From CAWAMR01 sp963783095 (GTDB lineage: Bacteria; Planctomycetota; Planctomycetia; Gemmatales; Gemmataceae), in assembly GCA_963783095.1 (NCBI GenBank), contig CAWAMR010000002.1, positions 806,001-870,000 on the forward strand: a DNA stretch of 64,000 bases, given 5' to 3'. The notes under the pieces were generated by a model. The model saw only the letters and a list, made by a program, of their open reading frames with translations, did not search any database and was not told where the DNA came from. Shown piece by piece: positions 1 through 11,820 of this stretch (its first letter is position 1; every line of letters begins with the position of its first letter). The position numbers and the translations under genes were made by a program.

Positions 1-942
1 CTTTCTATTTGCCTGCTTACGCCAACGGCGTCCGCGCCGGGATTGCCGAACTTGGCCCGCATCTCTCGGTGAAAATCCGCTTGAACTGGGCAAGTCTGAA
101 CCGCTCGATGGATGCCGCTCTGAAGGGACACGCCTACGTCAAGTCGGGCATCGACATGGCGTGCTGGGACATCCTGGGCAAAGTCACGGGCCAGCCGGTT
201 TGCATTCTGCTGGGCGGACGGTATGGTGATGACTTCGTCCTGTACCGGGCGATCTCGCAGGAGTCGCCGGAAGCAATGGCCAACCGGGTGGCCGGCTATC
301 GCGCCGAGGGGTATCGGCGCTTTCAACTCAAGGTCGGCGGCGATCCTGCCGTCGATATCGATCGAATTCATGCCGTTGCCGCAAAGTTGCAGCCCGGCGA
401 TCGACTGATCGCCGACGCCAACACCGGCTGGCTGATGCACGATGCCATGCGCGTCGTTCGAGCGGTGCGCGACGTCGATGTCTATATCGAACAACCCTGC
501 CTGAGCTACGAAGAATGCCTGTCGATCCGCCGCACATACCGATCATCCCTTCGTCCTCGATGAGGTGATCGACGGGATCGATATGCTGCTGCGCGGACAT
601 GCCGATCGCGCGATGGACGTCGTGAACATCAAGATCAGCAAGTTCGGCGGCTTGACCAAGGCGAAGCAGGCGCGCGACTTGTGCGTCTCGCTGGGCATCG
701 CCATGACGCTGGAAGATAGCTGGGGCGGCGACATCGTCACGGCCGGCATCGCTCATCTGGCGCACAGCACGCCCCCCGAGTTTCTCTTCACTGCTACCGA
801 TTTCAACAGCTACGTCACGGTGAGCATTGCGGATGGAGCGCCGAAGCGAGTCCATGGCCGGATGGCCGCGAGTACGACGCCGGGGCTGGGGATCGAGCCG
901 AAGATGGACGTGCTGGGGCAGCCTGTCGTTGAGGTGGTTTGA
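1..942 (+). CDS. Enolase-superfamily (mandelate racemase/muconate lactonizing-like) enzyme, 5' partial, one frameshift
   Basis: Open from the left window edge, so the N-terminus is missing. The visible part is the capping-domain end and the TIM-barrel domain of an acid-sugar dehydratase/epimerase-type enzyme. Seen: QLKVGG (catalytic-Lys strand), LIADANTGW (first metal Asp), YIEQP (second metal Glu), VLDEVIDG (third acidic ligand) and VNIKISKFGGLT. The frame changes at about 532-536; removing one A there gives RRHTDHPFVLDE, which joins both halves of the barrel. The wording around YRAISQESPE and GYRRFQLKVGGDP resembles hydroxyproline-betaine epimerase/cis-3-hydroxyproline dehydratase relatives, but substrate cannot be assigned. 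The family call is firm and the exact reaction open. It acts in the cytoplasm, and no operon partner is visible downstream. Confidence 0.85.
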
Positions 943-1013
943 CGGCACTGCGGGGGCGCTTGCGCTTTTTGAAGTTGCGCTATGAAAAACCTGCTGCGGA
1001 ATTCCGAAGGAAT

Positions 1014-1037
1014 TGGGAGCCCGCAGCGCAAGCAAGG
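1014..1037 (+). repeat. Single copy of a dispersed 24-base repeat
   Basis: Matches, with one mismatch, both arms of the inverted repeat at 35838-35861 and 35891-35914. The match continues a few bases beyond the core (GGAACTGCG here and on the complementary strand at 35.88 kb), so this is a true repeat family and not chance. Confidence 0.7.
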
Positions 1038-1146
1038 CGGAACTGCGTTCTCTTGAACGCTTTCAACAATCGCCACGAGCGCAACTTCAAATCTTGCGCT
1101 CAGACCCCTGGTTGTACAGCACGCGATCCGAAATGAGGCGTTTGTT

Positions 1147-1209
1147 GGGAGGGCGAGGCTCCTGCCGAGCCTTATGCGCTGCCTGGCTCGGCGGGAGCCT
1201 CGCCCTCCC
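1147..1209. repeat. 25-base inverted repeat (REP-like palindrome)
   Basis: Arms 1147-1171 and 1185-1209 are reverse complements with one mismatch and a 13-base spacer. The arms begin GGGAGGGCGAGGCTCC. The GC-rich stem would form a stable hairpin. It may also terminate transcripts coming from the enolase-family gene, but there is no T-run. Confidence 0.75.
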
Positions 1210-1755
1210 GATTCAAGCGTCAATCTTGACCGCGCGCTGCATAAATGCTGCCATCCATCCAGGATGAATTGACGGCAAGTTTGCTCCACCCGCCGGATTC
1301 GTTTCTGAAAAAAGTGAACTATTGCGCAAGAAAAAGGCAAATATGCGTGCTATAATTGGTTAGCGGTTGATACATGAGCCAGGCCAATCAAACCTCTCCA
1401 ACATTGTCCAACTCTGTACCAACTTCTCATTTGCTTTCCCTTCCTGTGTCTGATCCCTCGGGCATTCCATTACCCATTCGATCTCTCGTCAGGAAACGCC
1501 GGTCAGCGAGAAAGTCGAAACCTTAATGTGAAGTTTTCTTCATTTCGCTCTTGTTTTGGTTGGAAGAAACGGGTATTAGATAGACACCCATTTTGATTCA
1601 CAGCGTCAGGGATGATGCGGATTTCGACACATTCCCCTATGGCATGCGAATTTCAAATGAGACTCTTGGCCGAATGAATTGGTTCTTCGAGGTTGTCACC
1701 AAGGCCCCTAATGCCTTGGCTGATCCCGTTGCGTGACCTCCGGAGTTAAGCGATC

Positions 1756-2193
1756 ATGCGCTTCAGGACCAAACGACTCCTGATTGGAGAAGCCTCGGGG
1801 CTGGCCCCCGATCAGGTGAATTATTTCCCGTGGTCGCCGTGGGCCTGCGCGGTGTCGATCGGTCAAACCATCTTCAATCATCCGGCCAGACAACTGGGAT
1901 TCATCGTGCTCAGCGCAGCGGACCTTTTGCTGACCTGGTGGTTGCTCAAAGGCTCGGGCGGCCAGGTTTATGAAGCCAATCCGGTTGCCTCTCCCTGGTT
2001 GCAAAAGTATGGCTTCTATGGCCTCGCCTTTTATAAGGGCGGATTGGTGTTTATGATCCTGGCGCTGGTACTGGTGATCGAGTACCTGCAACGACCCAGG
2101 GCGGCGGTAAGGATTTTGGATTTCGGCTGCGTGAGCCTGTCCCTCGTGCTTTGCTACTCCAGCATCCTGTACGTGACGGAAGCCGGGCTGTAG
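1756..2193 (+). CDS. Small membrane protein, DUF5658-like
   Basis: 145 residues with three hydrophobic segments at about 46-64, 91-113 and 119-138. The stretch ADLLLTWWLLKGSG followed by EANP resembles the D...T...EANP signature of DUF5658-type small membrane proteins, whose function is unknown. A GGAG lies ten bases before the ATG. It is followed at once by the convergent gene ending at 2197, three bases after its stop codon. The membrane location is clear; the family name is tentative. Confidence 0.6.
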   Translation: MRFRTKRLLIGEASGLAPDQVNYFPWSPWACAVSIGQTIFNHPARQLGFIVLSAADLLLTWWLLKGSGGQVYEANPVASPWLQKYGFYGLAFYKGGLVFMILALVLVIEYLQRPRAAVRILDFGCVSLSLVLCYSSILYVTEAGL

Positions 2194-2196
2194 CGA

Positions 2197-3704
2197 TCAC
2201 TTGCCGATCTTGGGCGCTACCGTCACCAGACTGATCGCGGCAATTCCACCCCGATCCGTAACTTTTCCGTGTAGCCCGATGACAAAATTGCCGTCGCCGC
2301 CGAAGGTTCCGGGGCTGCCGCCGTTGCCGCCAATTTGTGCAGGTTCGTACTTGTCGTTGACGTCCAGTCCCGTTGGGGTGATGCGCATAAAGATCGGCTT
2401 GATGGCGTCGATGCCGCCGCCCCCACGCGTGTAGAGCGCCCCAACCGCATATCCGGGTTTGGCCTTCATCTTGAGAATCTCGGTCCCTTTTTTGACGTCC
2501 CCATATTCCTTGCCGAGCACCTCGCCGTGCGAGGTCAAGAAGATCGGTTGAATAAAGCCCGGATATTTGTTGTCCTGAATTGAGGTGTAATTGAACCCGA
2601 TCAGGATGGACGGGTCGGCAGGAATCTCCTCGAATGTCTTTTTCGAGAAGCCCCCGCCCACGATGCTCCACTTTTTGATGTCCTGGTCGGCAAGCACCGG
2701 CGAATGGTGTACCAGCGCTTGGCAGTAGAAGCCTGGGCATCAACACTCAACTGCAACTCCGCGACGCGTTTCTCAATTTTCGTTTTGGACAATCCCTTCA
2801 AATCGGGCAAAGCCGTCACGTACCAATAATGCGCCCGCGTTTGAACGCCGAGTTTCGCCACAGGATCTGCCCCGGTGATCTGGTCGTACCACTTATCGGC
2901 CAGAGCGACTTTGTCGACTTCCGCCCCGGAGCTTGCCTTGATCTCCTGCTCCGCAACCGCCTTGAGCTTGGAGTCCGAGCCTTTGGCCAGGTTTGCCATC
3001 CCTTCCAGGTTGTGCCGGACGAAAACGGCATAACGCCCGACCGCCAGGTTCGCATCGGCATCGTCTGGATTGGTCTTGAGAGTGTTCATGTGTTCGGCGA
3101 TCTTGGTCGATTCCACCTTCAACAGCCCGGCCCGCTTGAGTTTTGCCGCGGCAGCGTTGCCCAGAGGCGTACTCCTGGCGGTTCGCGCTGCGGTTTCAGC
3201 GGCCTTGAGAAGCTCGATGACGGCCGGCCATTGATCTTCGGACCACAAAGAGTCGGCCGCCGCCAGCAGAACCTCGGCCGCCGATCGGGCCGTGGTGGTA
3301 GTGGTCGCGGAAGCCAGCATCGGAGCGATAATGGCGGTTCGAGTCTCGCCGGGCGGAACCTGAAATACGCTTACCAGTTCATCCGCTGCGAACATCGCCG
3401 TGGCCGGGTCGCCGGACTTCGCGGCAATATCCCGCGCCTGGAGCAATAGCACATAGCGTGCACTGGCATCATCGGTCGTGGCCTTCCCCTGCTGATACAG
3501 TTTTGCCGCCAGCGCCCGCCGGTCGGCCGCCTTGGTTTTGGCATAGTCGGCCTTGAAAACCTCTCTCACGTTCATGAGTCCCTTGGCCAGTTCATCGCCA
3601 ACCGGGACAGCGAGACGATCGTCGGCACCCACGGAAATCGATTTGGTCAATCCGGCGATGCCAAGGCAGCAGATGGTCATCGCAACAAAACGTAAACGGA
3701 GCAT
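2197..3704 (-). CDS. Exported protein with helical N-terminal region and Gly-rich C-terminal domain, one frameshift
   Basis: The start is placed at the ATG at 3704 because GGAGAAATC directly precedes it and a signal peptide follows (MLRLRFVAMTICCLGIAGL). Residues about 30-330 are Ala/Lys-rich helical repeats of TPR-like character, with no precise family recognised. The C-terminal ~165 residues (frame from about 2710 down to 2197) contain TRGGGGIDAIKP and GGNGGSPGTFGG, a Gly-rich beta-type domain vaguely like jacalin lectins. The two frames join near 2705-2715, where adding one C (giving WYHHSPVLADQD) restores continuity. The protein is probably periplasmic; the ligand is unknown. Confidence 0.6.
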
Positions 3705-3947
3705 GATTTCTCCACGCACAGAGCGAGCAAGAGCACGATATTGGGTATGTTGATAATTAGAATAGATCGCAATCGGCTTGTCAATCGTGCCGGCGGGTTT
3801 GAGTAAGCACACCGTTACAATGAATCTTCATATGAATTTTCATTTCCCATCATACTCATTATGTGGTTTACTGGTATGAATAACTCGAATCCAGCTTGAT
3901 CCCTCCCAACTGTCCAAAGAGAAATGCTCGCCGCGTGCGTTAGCCTT

Positions 3948-4159
3948 ACTATTACCCACAGGTGCAAACGAAAACAAGCAAGCACCAATCCCCTCTCCCC
4001 TGTAACCAGGGGAGAGGGTTAGGGTGAGGGGATGAACCTTCACCCTTGCCAGACGCTTCCTTCATGGTGGGAGGCTCTTCCCCTCACCCTAACCCTCTCC
4101 CCTGAGTACAGGGGAGAGGGGATCAAGGTTCGCTCGCCTTTCAATTAGTGGGTAATAGT
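3948..4159. mobile_element. MITE-like element with 12-base terminal inverted repeats
   Basis: The ends ACTATTACCCAC (3948-3959) and GTGGGTAATAGT (4148-4159) are perfect reverse complements. Inside, a second and larger inverted repeat (3989-4032 and 4079-4122, about 44 bases) is built from CCCTCTCCCCTG/CAGGGGAGAGGG hairpins and the CACCCTAACCCTCTCCC motif seen between genes in many bacteria. It holds no ORF. A target-site duplication is not evident. The nested, symmetric structure of about 212 bases suggests a non-autonomous mobile element. Confidence 0.55.
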
Positions 4160-4282
4160 CAGCGCATCTGCTCGGGGTAAAAGAGCACGTCTTGGCGACT
4201 CCGAGTAACCCTGGAGCTTACGCGCCGAAACCGTGATGGGAGTCTTTCTCGATGCCATTTGCGCGCATCGCGCGAATGGCAT

Positions 4283-4367
4283 GTAGGGCGGGTCGAGGCT
4301 TTGCGAGGCCCGCCGTGAGACGCGATGTCTTCCAAGGCGGGCCTCGCAAAGCCTCGACCCGCCCTAC
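4283..4367. repeat. 32-base palindromic repeat, family A
   Basis: Arms 4283-4314 and 4336-4367 are perfect 32-base reverse complements with a 21-base spacer. The arms start GTAGGGCGGGTCGAGGC. The same sequence recurs at 34612-34741 and, as incomplete direct copies, at 30658-30786. It sits about 40 bases upstream of the kinase start, so it may lie in that gene's 5' leader. Confidence 0.9.
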
Positions 4368-4404
4368 CAATGGTTGCGGGCTCGGCCCGCATTTGGAGGC
4401 TTCC

Positions 4405-7400
4405 ATGTCCATGCCGGGAGATGGGAACAACCCGAAACCATCCAGCCCATCCCAGGCTCCCGAAGGAGCTGATGGAGGGGCACCCGTCAATCAGAATGTC
4501 TCCATCGACTCCAATCCAAGCGTTGAACCACCCACGATCGCCGCGGATGAGAATGCCACGGGGGCATACCGCCCGAAGAACGATGACAAGTCCATTTCCG
4601 ATCGAATCGCGAAACCCCCCGCAGCGGGAAGCGCTCCGAAGCTGCTGCCGGGCCAACTGTTCGGCCGGTATCGCATCGAAAAGGAATTGGGCCGGGGCGG
4701 CATGGGCGCGGTCTTTCTCGCACTCGACACGCAGTTGGATCGGAAAGTCGCCCTCAAGGTGCCCTCCTTTCGTTTTGGCGAAACGGAAGAACTCATCGTT
4801 CGCTTCTATCGCGAAGCCCGCGCCATGGCGACGGTGCATCATCCCAACATCTGCCCGGTTTACGACGTCGGAGAGATTGACGGCCAACTGTTCCTGTCCA
4901 TGGCATTCATTGAAGGCCGGTCGCTGTCCCAGGACATGCGCAAAGGAGTTGGGATGCCGGTTGGCGTGGCGGCGCTGGATGCGCGCCGTTGCCCTCGCCG
5001 TGCAAAAGGCGCATGAGGCCGGCGTCATCCATCGCGATCTCAAGCCCTCCAACGTGATGCTCACGATGGACGATGAGCCGATCGTTATGGATTTTGGATT
5101 GGCCCGGCGCTCCAAGTCGGGAGAGACGGAACTGACCGCAACCGGTCTGATGCTGGGCAGCCCATCCTACATGTCCCCCGAACAGGTGGAAGCCCGCCAT
5201 CAAGAAGTCGGCCCCTGGACCGATGTCTGGGCGCTGGGCGTCATGCTCTTCGAAATGCTGACGGGCCATCGCCCGTTCAAAGGTTCCTCGACCGCTGCTG
5301 TGCTGGGTCGAATCATCGAGGGTGAGCCGCAACGGTTTTCGCAACTGCAATGCTCGGCAGCGCCGGCCCTGGAAACGATTTGCCTGAAGGCACTCGCCAA
5401 GGAGATCAAAAAGCGCTACCAGTCCGCCCGCGAGTTCGCCGATGAACTCGTTCGTTTTACCGCCGATGCCACAGCACCTCCGCCGGCCGGGGCGAAGTTG
5501 CCGGATACGGCCGGCGAGCCTGAAAGTCCCTCCGCCAGCAGCCGGCACCGGCGTCGAGGTGCCGAGTTGCGGCAAGTCACAATCGCCGTCTTCAATTTCG
5601 AATTGGGTAGCGGTACGGGCGGCACGTGGAAGCGCAGAACGAGATTGCCCAAACTTTCCGGCAATTTGTGGCCGAGCGCGTGCGGCGGTTCAATGGTGCC
5701 CTCATGGCTTCGAGCGGTCAGGAAGTGCTGGCCTGCTTCGGGTTTCCGGTGGCTTACGAGGATTCGACCCAGCGCGCCATTCGCTCCGCCCTATTGGTGG
5801 TTAACGACGCCAGGGCCATCGACCCGTCCAATGCCCGCAAGCTGCCCCCGGGCGAGTCGATCTGGGCCACGCTCCATACCGGCGAAGCGGTCGCCGAAGA
5901 CACCGATGACCCCGAAAACAGCGTTACGGTCGTTGGTGAAACGCGCACGATGGCGGTTCGACTGGACGGCGTCGGCGAGCCGGGCTCGGTGGTGATTAGC
6001 GCTGTCACCCGACAGCAAGCAGGGGTATTCTTCGAGACCGTAGCGCTGGGCACGCAGCGGATTCGCGGGGTTGCACAGCCCGTCGAACTGTTTCGCGTTG
6101 TCAAGGAAGCGGCGTCGCGCAATCGCGTCGAACTGGTCGATCCGGGCAACCTCACGCCACTCATCGGCAGGGATACGGAATTGAGCGTCCTCAAGGATCG
6201 CTGGGCGCAGACGATCGAGGACATGGGGCAAGTGGTTCTGCTGATCGGCGACGCCGGACTGGGCAAGTCGCGTCTGATTCGCGAAATCCGCGAGCACATC
6301 AACACCGTGGAGACCGATGGCAAGGAACCGGCGGTGATCGAGTTTCGCTGTGCCCAGCATCAGCAGAGCGCGGGCTTTCTCCCTGTCATCGAGTATCTCT
6401 CGAAACTGTTCAACCTCGACCAACATCCGAACGACAGCGATCGACTGAAATTGCTTTCCGCTTACTTGACGGATCTCGGCTTAGCAGATGCCGAGAATAT
6501 CGTGCTGCTGGCCGGATTGCTTTCCATCGCCCTGGACGGCCGGCACGCGCCGTTGAACGTCTCGCCGCAGCGGCAGAAAGAATTGACCGAGGATCTGCTG
6601 CGGAAATGGCTGCGCGCACTGTCGCGGCAGCGTGCGACGCTGCTCGTCGTCGAGGATCTGCACTGGATCGATCCCAGCACGCTCGACTTCATCAAGTCGC
6701 ACGTCGAGGACTTTGAACAAGCCAGGCTGCTGACGATCCTGACGTTTCGCCCGGAGTTTCAAACGCCCTGGCGCAGTTTCCCGCACCAGACCCAGATCGC
6801 GCTGAATCGTCTCACCAAGCGACAAATCGGCGAAATGATCAAGCGGCGAACCAAACGCAAAGACATCCCCGATGCGATCGTTCAACAGATTATCGAGCGG
6901 ACGGACGGGGTGCCCTTGTTCGTCGAAGAATTCAGCAACCTGATCGCGGAATCGGGAATGCTCGATGGCGATAATCCATCCGATTCCTTTGTGCGCGGCG
7001 TCATCCCGGCCACGCTCAAGGATCTGCTGATCGCCCGGCTCGACCGCATGGCCAGCAATCCCGAAGTCGTACAGCTAGCGGCGGCGATTGGCCGGGAGTT
7101 TTCCTATGCGCTCTTGGCAGCGGCCTGCACTCTACCGGAGACCGAGCTCAACCAGGAACTTGAGAAGCTCGTGCGTGCCGAGGTTCTTTTCCAGAAGGGC
7201 CGACTTCCGGATGCACAACTCATCTTCAAGCACGCCCTGATTCAGGATTCCGCCTACTCGACGCTCCTGAAGAAGAAACGGCAACAATTTCATCAGCGCA
7301 TCGCCGAGCGCTGGAAACTCGCTTTCCCGAGGTTGCGGCAACGCAGCCGGGATCACTGGCGCAGCATTTCACGGAAGCCGGCGTGGCCGACAAGGCCATC

Positions 7401-8669
7401 GGCTACTGGTTGAAGGCCGGGCAGCGCTTCGAGGAGAAGTCGGAGAACGTCGAGGCGATCGCGCAATTCGAGAACGGCTTGAAGCTGGTGATGTCCGGGC
7501 CTGCCGGGCCGGAACGAGACATGCTCGAACTGGGATTCAAGCTGCCGCTCAGCGCAGCGCTCATGGCCGTGCAGGGTTACGGCGCTCCCCAGGTTGAACC
7601 GGTTCAGAATCGCTGCATCGAGATTTGTCGCAAGCTGGGTAAGGGATCGCCGCTGTTCCCCATCCTGATCGCCAACTGGGAATGGCTCTTCATTCGGGGC
7701 CGGTTTGAGTCGTGCGCGACCCGATGCCCCGAAGTGATCGCCATCGCCGAGGCCGATCTGGGGCCGGGGATGCTCTCCGAAGCGCACTGGGCGCAGGTCT
7801 GCACTTCCTTTTATGCCGGCGACTTTGCAACGGCCCGGAAGCACGCCGAGATCGGCTGGAAACACTATCATCGCGAAGCCAGCATCGAATACACCAAGAT
7901 CACGCAACAGAACTGCGGGCCGCTGTTGCTGGTGCATCTGGGCATGTCGCTGTGGCAATTGGGCTATGCCCAACAGGCATTTGCCGCGTTTCAGGAAGCG
8001 CTGGATCTGGCCCGCGACCTGAAGCATACCTTCACGCGCGCGGTGATCGAGTGGAAGGCCGGTCAGACTTATGAGTTCGCCGGCCTGGGTGCCAAGGCCA
8101 TCGAATTCGGCGATCGGACGATTCAGATTGCCAAGGAACAAGCATTTGCTTTTTGGGTGGCGATGGGTACGGGCTGTAAAGGGGTCGGGCTGAAACACCA
8201 GGGCCGCTTCGAGGAGGCCGGTGATGCCCTGCGGGATCGCCTGTCCCGTCTCGATGCCACGGGTTCCAATATCCTGTTCCCCAAGTACAAGGGGCATCTC
8301 GCCGATGCGCTCTGGCATGCAGGCCGGCGTGAGGAAGCAGAAAAGAAGCTGGATGAAGCGTTCGCCGACCAAGGCGGCGGCGAGCTCGGCATGATGGCGG
8401 AGCTACTGCGTTTTCGCGGCGATTTCCTGAGCGGATCGGGCCAGTTGGACGAGGCCGAAAAGGTATATCGCGAAGCGCTCGACGCGAGCAAACGGCAAAA
8501 TGCAAAGGTGTACGAGCTAAGAACGACGGTGCATCTGTGCCGGCTGCTGCAAGGTCGCGGGCAGGTGAGCGCTGTGCGCGAGCTCCTGGAGCCTATCCTC
8601 AACTGGTTCACAGAGGGACTCGAAATGCCCGACCTGAAAGCAGCGCGGAACCTGCTCGAGCAGTTATAG
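4405..8669 (+). CDS. Ser/Thr protein kinase fused to cyclase-like, AAA ATPase and TPR domains; three frameshifts
   Basis: The start at 4405 is chosen because GGAGG lies five bases upstream. The reconstructed protein has about 1,420 residues. The Hanks-type kinase spans about 87-350: glycine loop GRGGMG, VALKVP lysine, HRDLKPSN, DFG and a complete catalytic core. A class III cyclase-like domain (about 385-570) follows; both expected metal aspartates look replaced (FNFELGSG and MASSGQEVLACFG), so it is probably non-catalytic. Then an AAA/STAND ATPase region with IGRDTE, Walker A GDAGLGKS (about 615) and Walker B LLVVEDLHW, and a TPR-rich C-terminus. Frame changes near 4970, 5622 and 7335; the last two are repaired by adding one G or one C to a short run. 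Likely a cytoplasmic signal integrator. Confidence 0.85.
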
Positions 8670-9125
8670 TCTTCACGGCGATGCAATGGCGAACCCGATG
8701 CGTGAATTTCGGGGTAACTGTGAAGCGGCGGAGTCTGAGAGGTCTACGCCCAAGCTCACGCAGCCAGGGGAGAGGGTGTAAGATCTGAACCTTCGGTCCA
8801 GAGTATTTGCGACAGCGATGATTTTGGACCATAGTATTACAGTGCTGTACCGCATCGACCAATAATCCGTCGTTGATGAGATGAAGGATAAATACCTCCA
8901 TCTCGGCAAAGATCCGTATGCTCTTGCGATTCGGATCCTCACCAAACCATTCTAGCACCCGGCCTTCCGCATCGCCATATCTTCGGTTTATGAGAGCCAG
9001 GTTCCATTTACTGGTCTTTTGGCCATTGCGACTGTCCTGAATCGAACCGAGGCACGATAGAATGACGTGCTGCAAACCGTCACCCTTACAGCTCACTTTC
9101 AGTTTTGCTTGGCGCGGACCGGCGT
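8670..9125. other. Intergenic region, possible short minus-strand ORF
   Basis: Between the convergent kinase and citrate synthase genes. The minus strand stays open in the frame reading LEWFGEDPNRKSIRIF and HLINDGLLVDAV, a protein-like stretch of roughly 100 residues, but no start with a ribosome-binding site and no family resemblance could be found. It may be a remnant. Near 8760-8780 is a partial copy of the GGGGAGAGGGTG-type motif also found in the element at 3948. Confidence 0.3.
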
Positions 9126-10243
<1,118 letters not shown>

Positions 10244-10371
10244 GGGATGCCCACCCTGAGAACGGATTCATCCACGAGTGCAATTGTGTTAAGATAGGGA
10301 AAATTATCTCAGGCGAAATGGTGAATCATTTCTTCTATACTGTTCTGCTGACGCGGGTTCAATCCAAACCG

Positions 10372-10490
10372 ATTCTTAATCTTAATCTTAATCGTACTCT
10401 CTTAGTGAGCATGGCTGTTTTCATGACAAAAGAGTAGGAGTAGGAGTACGATTAAGATTAAGATTAAGATTAAGATTGAGATTAAGACCG
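10372..10490. repeat. GATTAA-type hexanucleotide tracts, inverted pair
   Basis: CTTAAT units at about 10373-10393 and ATTAAG/GATTAA units at about 10450-10487 face each other and could fold into a long imperfect hairpin just before the M20 peptidase start. A related degenerate tract lies on the other side of that gene at 11756-11820. Confidence 0.7.
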
Positions 10491-10499
10491 AGTGCGACT

Positions 10500-11697
10500 A
10501 TGACCATCAAAATCGATACCCCCGCTGCCATCCATCGACTCATGCGCTTCCTGGCCGTGGAAGGGATTACCGGCCAGGAAAGAAATATCGCCGCCGAGGT
10601 GGAAAAGGCGCTCATAGAAGTCGGTGTTCCTGCCGCTTCGATACGCTACGACACTGCCAACGACCGAATTCCGTTACCGACCCAGACGGGCAATTTGATC
10701 GTTCAATTACCCGGCACCCGGCCCGGTGCCAGAGTCCTGTTCATGACCCACCTCGATACGGTTCCGCTCTGCGCGGGGTGCGTCCCGGTGCTTCAAGCCA
10801 AGAAGATCACGCCTCAGGGGCATACTGCGCTGGGCGGCGATAATCGCACCGGGGTCGGCGTGCTGGTTACGATGGTGGCAGAGTTAATCAAGCAGAACTT
10901 ACCCTATCCGCCTTTGACACTGTTGTTCACGGTTCGGGAAGAATCGGGGTTATTCGGGCGCGCTATCTCGATGTCAAGGATCTGGGTGACGTGACGATGG
11001 GTTTCAACGTCGATGGCCGGGCGGCGTGCGACATTACCATTGGTGCGGTCGGTGCCGATCGCTGGGAGGTCGATATTTTTGGCAAAGCTTCGCATGCCGG
11101 GGTCTATCCCGAGCGCGGCATTTCGGCATCGATGGTAGCGGCGCTGGCACTGGCGGAAGTTCAAAAGGGCAATTGGTTCGGCAAGGTGAAGAAAGCGGGC
11201 CGGGAAGGCACCAGCAACGTCGGCAGCATCGGCGATGCGCACGGCAAAAGCGCTGGGGAAGCTACTAATGTGGTCACCGATTTCGTGCATATCAAGGGTG
11301 AATCGCGCAGCCACGACCCCAAGTTCGTCAAGGAAATTACAGCGGCCTACAAGGCGGCCTTCAAAAATGCCGCGTCGAAAGTAAAGGACCATCTGGGCAA
11401 GACCGCCAAAGTCAAATTCACGGCCCGCCAGGACTACCACCCGTTCCGACTCAAGGAAACGGCAGAGGTAGTAAAGCTGGCGACGGCGGCCGTGGAAACA
11501 CTCGGCGCAAACCGGTGTGCAAGGTAACCAACGGCGGCCTGGATGCCAATTGGATCGTCAAGCACGGCATTCCGACGATTACGTTCGGGGCCGGTCAAAA
11601 CGAGATTCACACGGTCAACGAATGGGTGAATCTGGAGGAGTACGAATCGGGGTGCCGGCTCGCGCTGATATTGGCAACGCAAGCTGCGGAGGGATAG
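10500..11697 (+). CDS. M20-family metallopeptidase (tripeptidase T-like), two frameshifts
   Basis: Di-zinc aminopeptidase family hydrolysing short peptides in the cytoplasm. The start ATG at 10500 opens the conserved N-terminus. Metal and catalytic motifs seen: THLDTVP (His and catalytic Asp), GGDNRTGVG (bridging Asp), REESGLFG (catalytic Glu pair), FNVDG, and C-terminal HTVNEWVNLEE (last His ligand). The SHAGVYPERG dimerisation-lid segment is present. The frame changes near 10960 (one G missing, giving LFGARYLDVKDL) and near 11508 (one C missing, giving GANPVCKVTNGG). At about 398 residues the length is normal. The class is firm; peptidase T versus a related M20 exopeptidase cannot be decided. 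Confidence 0.8.
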
Positions 11698-11755
11698 GGG
11701 CGGATGAAGTCCTGCTCATTTCACGCCATTCGCAGCACGCGAGCGTGGATGAGCA

Positions 11756-11820
11756 AGATTAAGATTCGGATTAGGATTATGAAGAGGATTAGGAGGAGGA
11801 TTAAGAGCAAGATTATGATT
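11756..11820. repeat. Degenerate GATTA microsatellite
   Basis: Tandem GATTA/GGATTA/AGATTA units run from about 11756 to 11820. The tract lies exactly where the convergent TPR gene stops being conserved, so it may mark the breakpoint that truncated it. Confidence 0.7.

Larger units (their letters stand above)
943..1755. other. Intergenic region with dispersed repeats, no supported gene
   Basis: About 810 bases with no ORF showing family resemblance. It holds one copy of a dispersed 24-base repeat (1014-1037) and a long palindrome (1147-1209). The stretch from about 1300 to 1700 is more AT-rich than its neighbours and may contain the promoter of the small membrane-protein gene that follows; no convincing -35/-10 pair was identified. 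Confidence 0.6.

Noticed and set aside
7353..8372. A 339-residue minus-strand ORF
   Set aside because: Antisense to the TPR part of the kinase gene, which has clear repeat text on the plus strand.
8670..9125. Minus-strand ORF as a C-terminal extension of citrate synthase
   Set aside because: The enzyme's own C-terminus and stop are in another frame at 9126-9128; the remaining open frame is at best a separate weak ORF.
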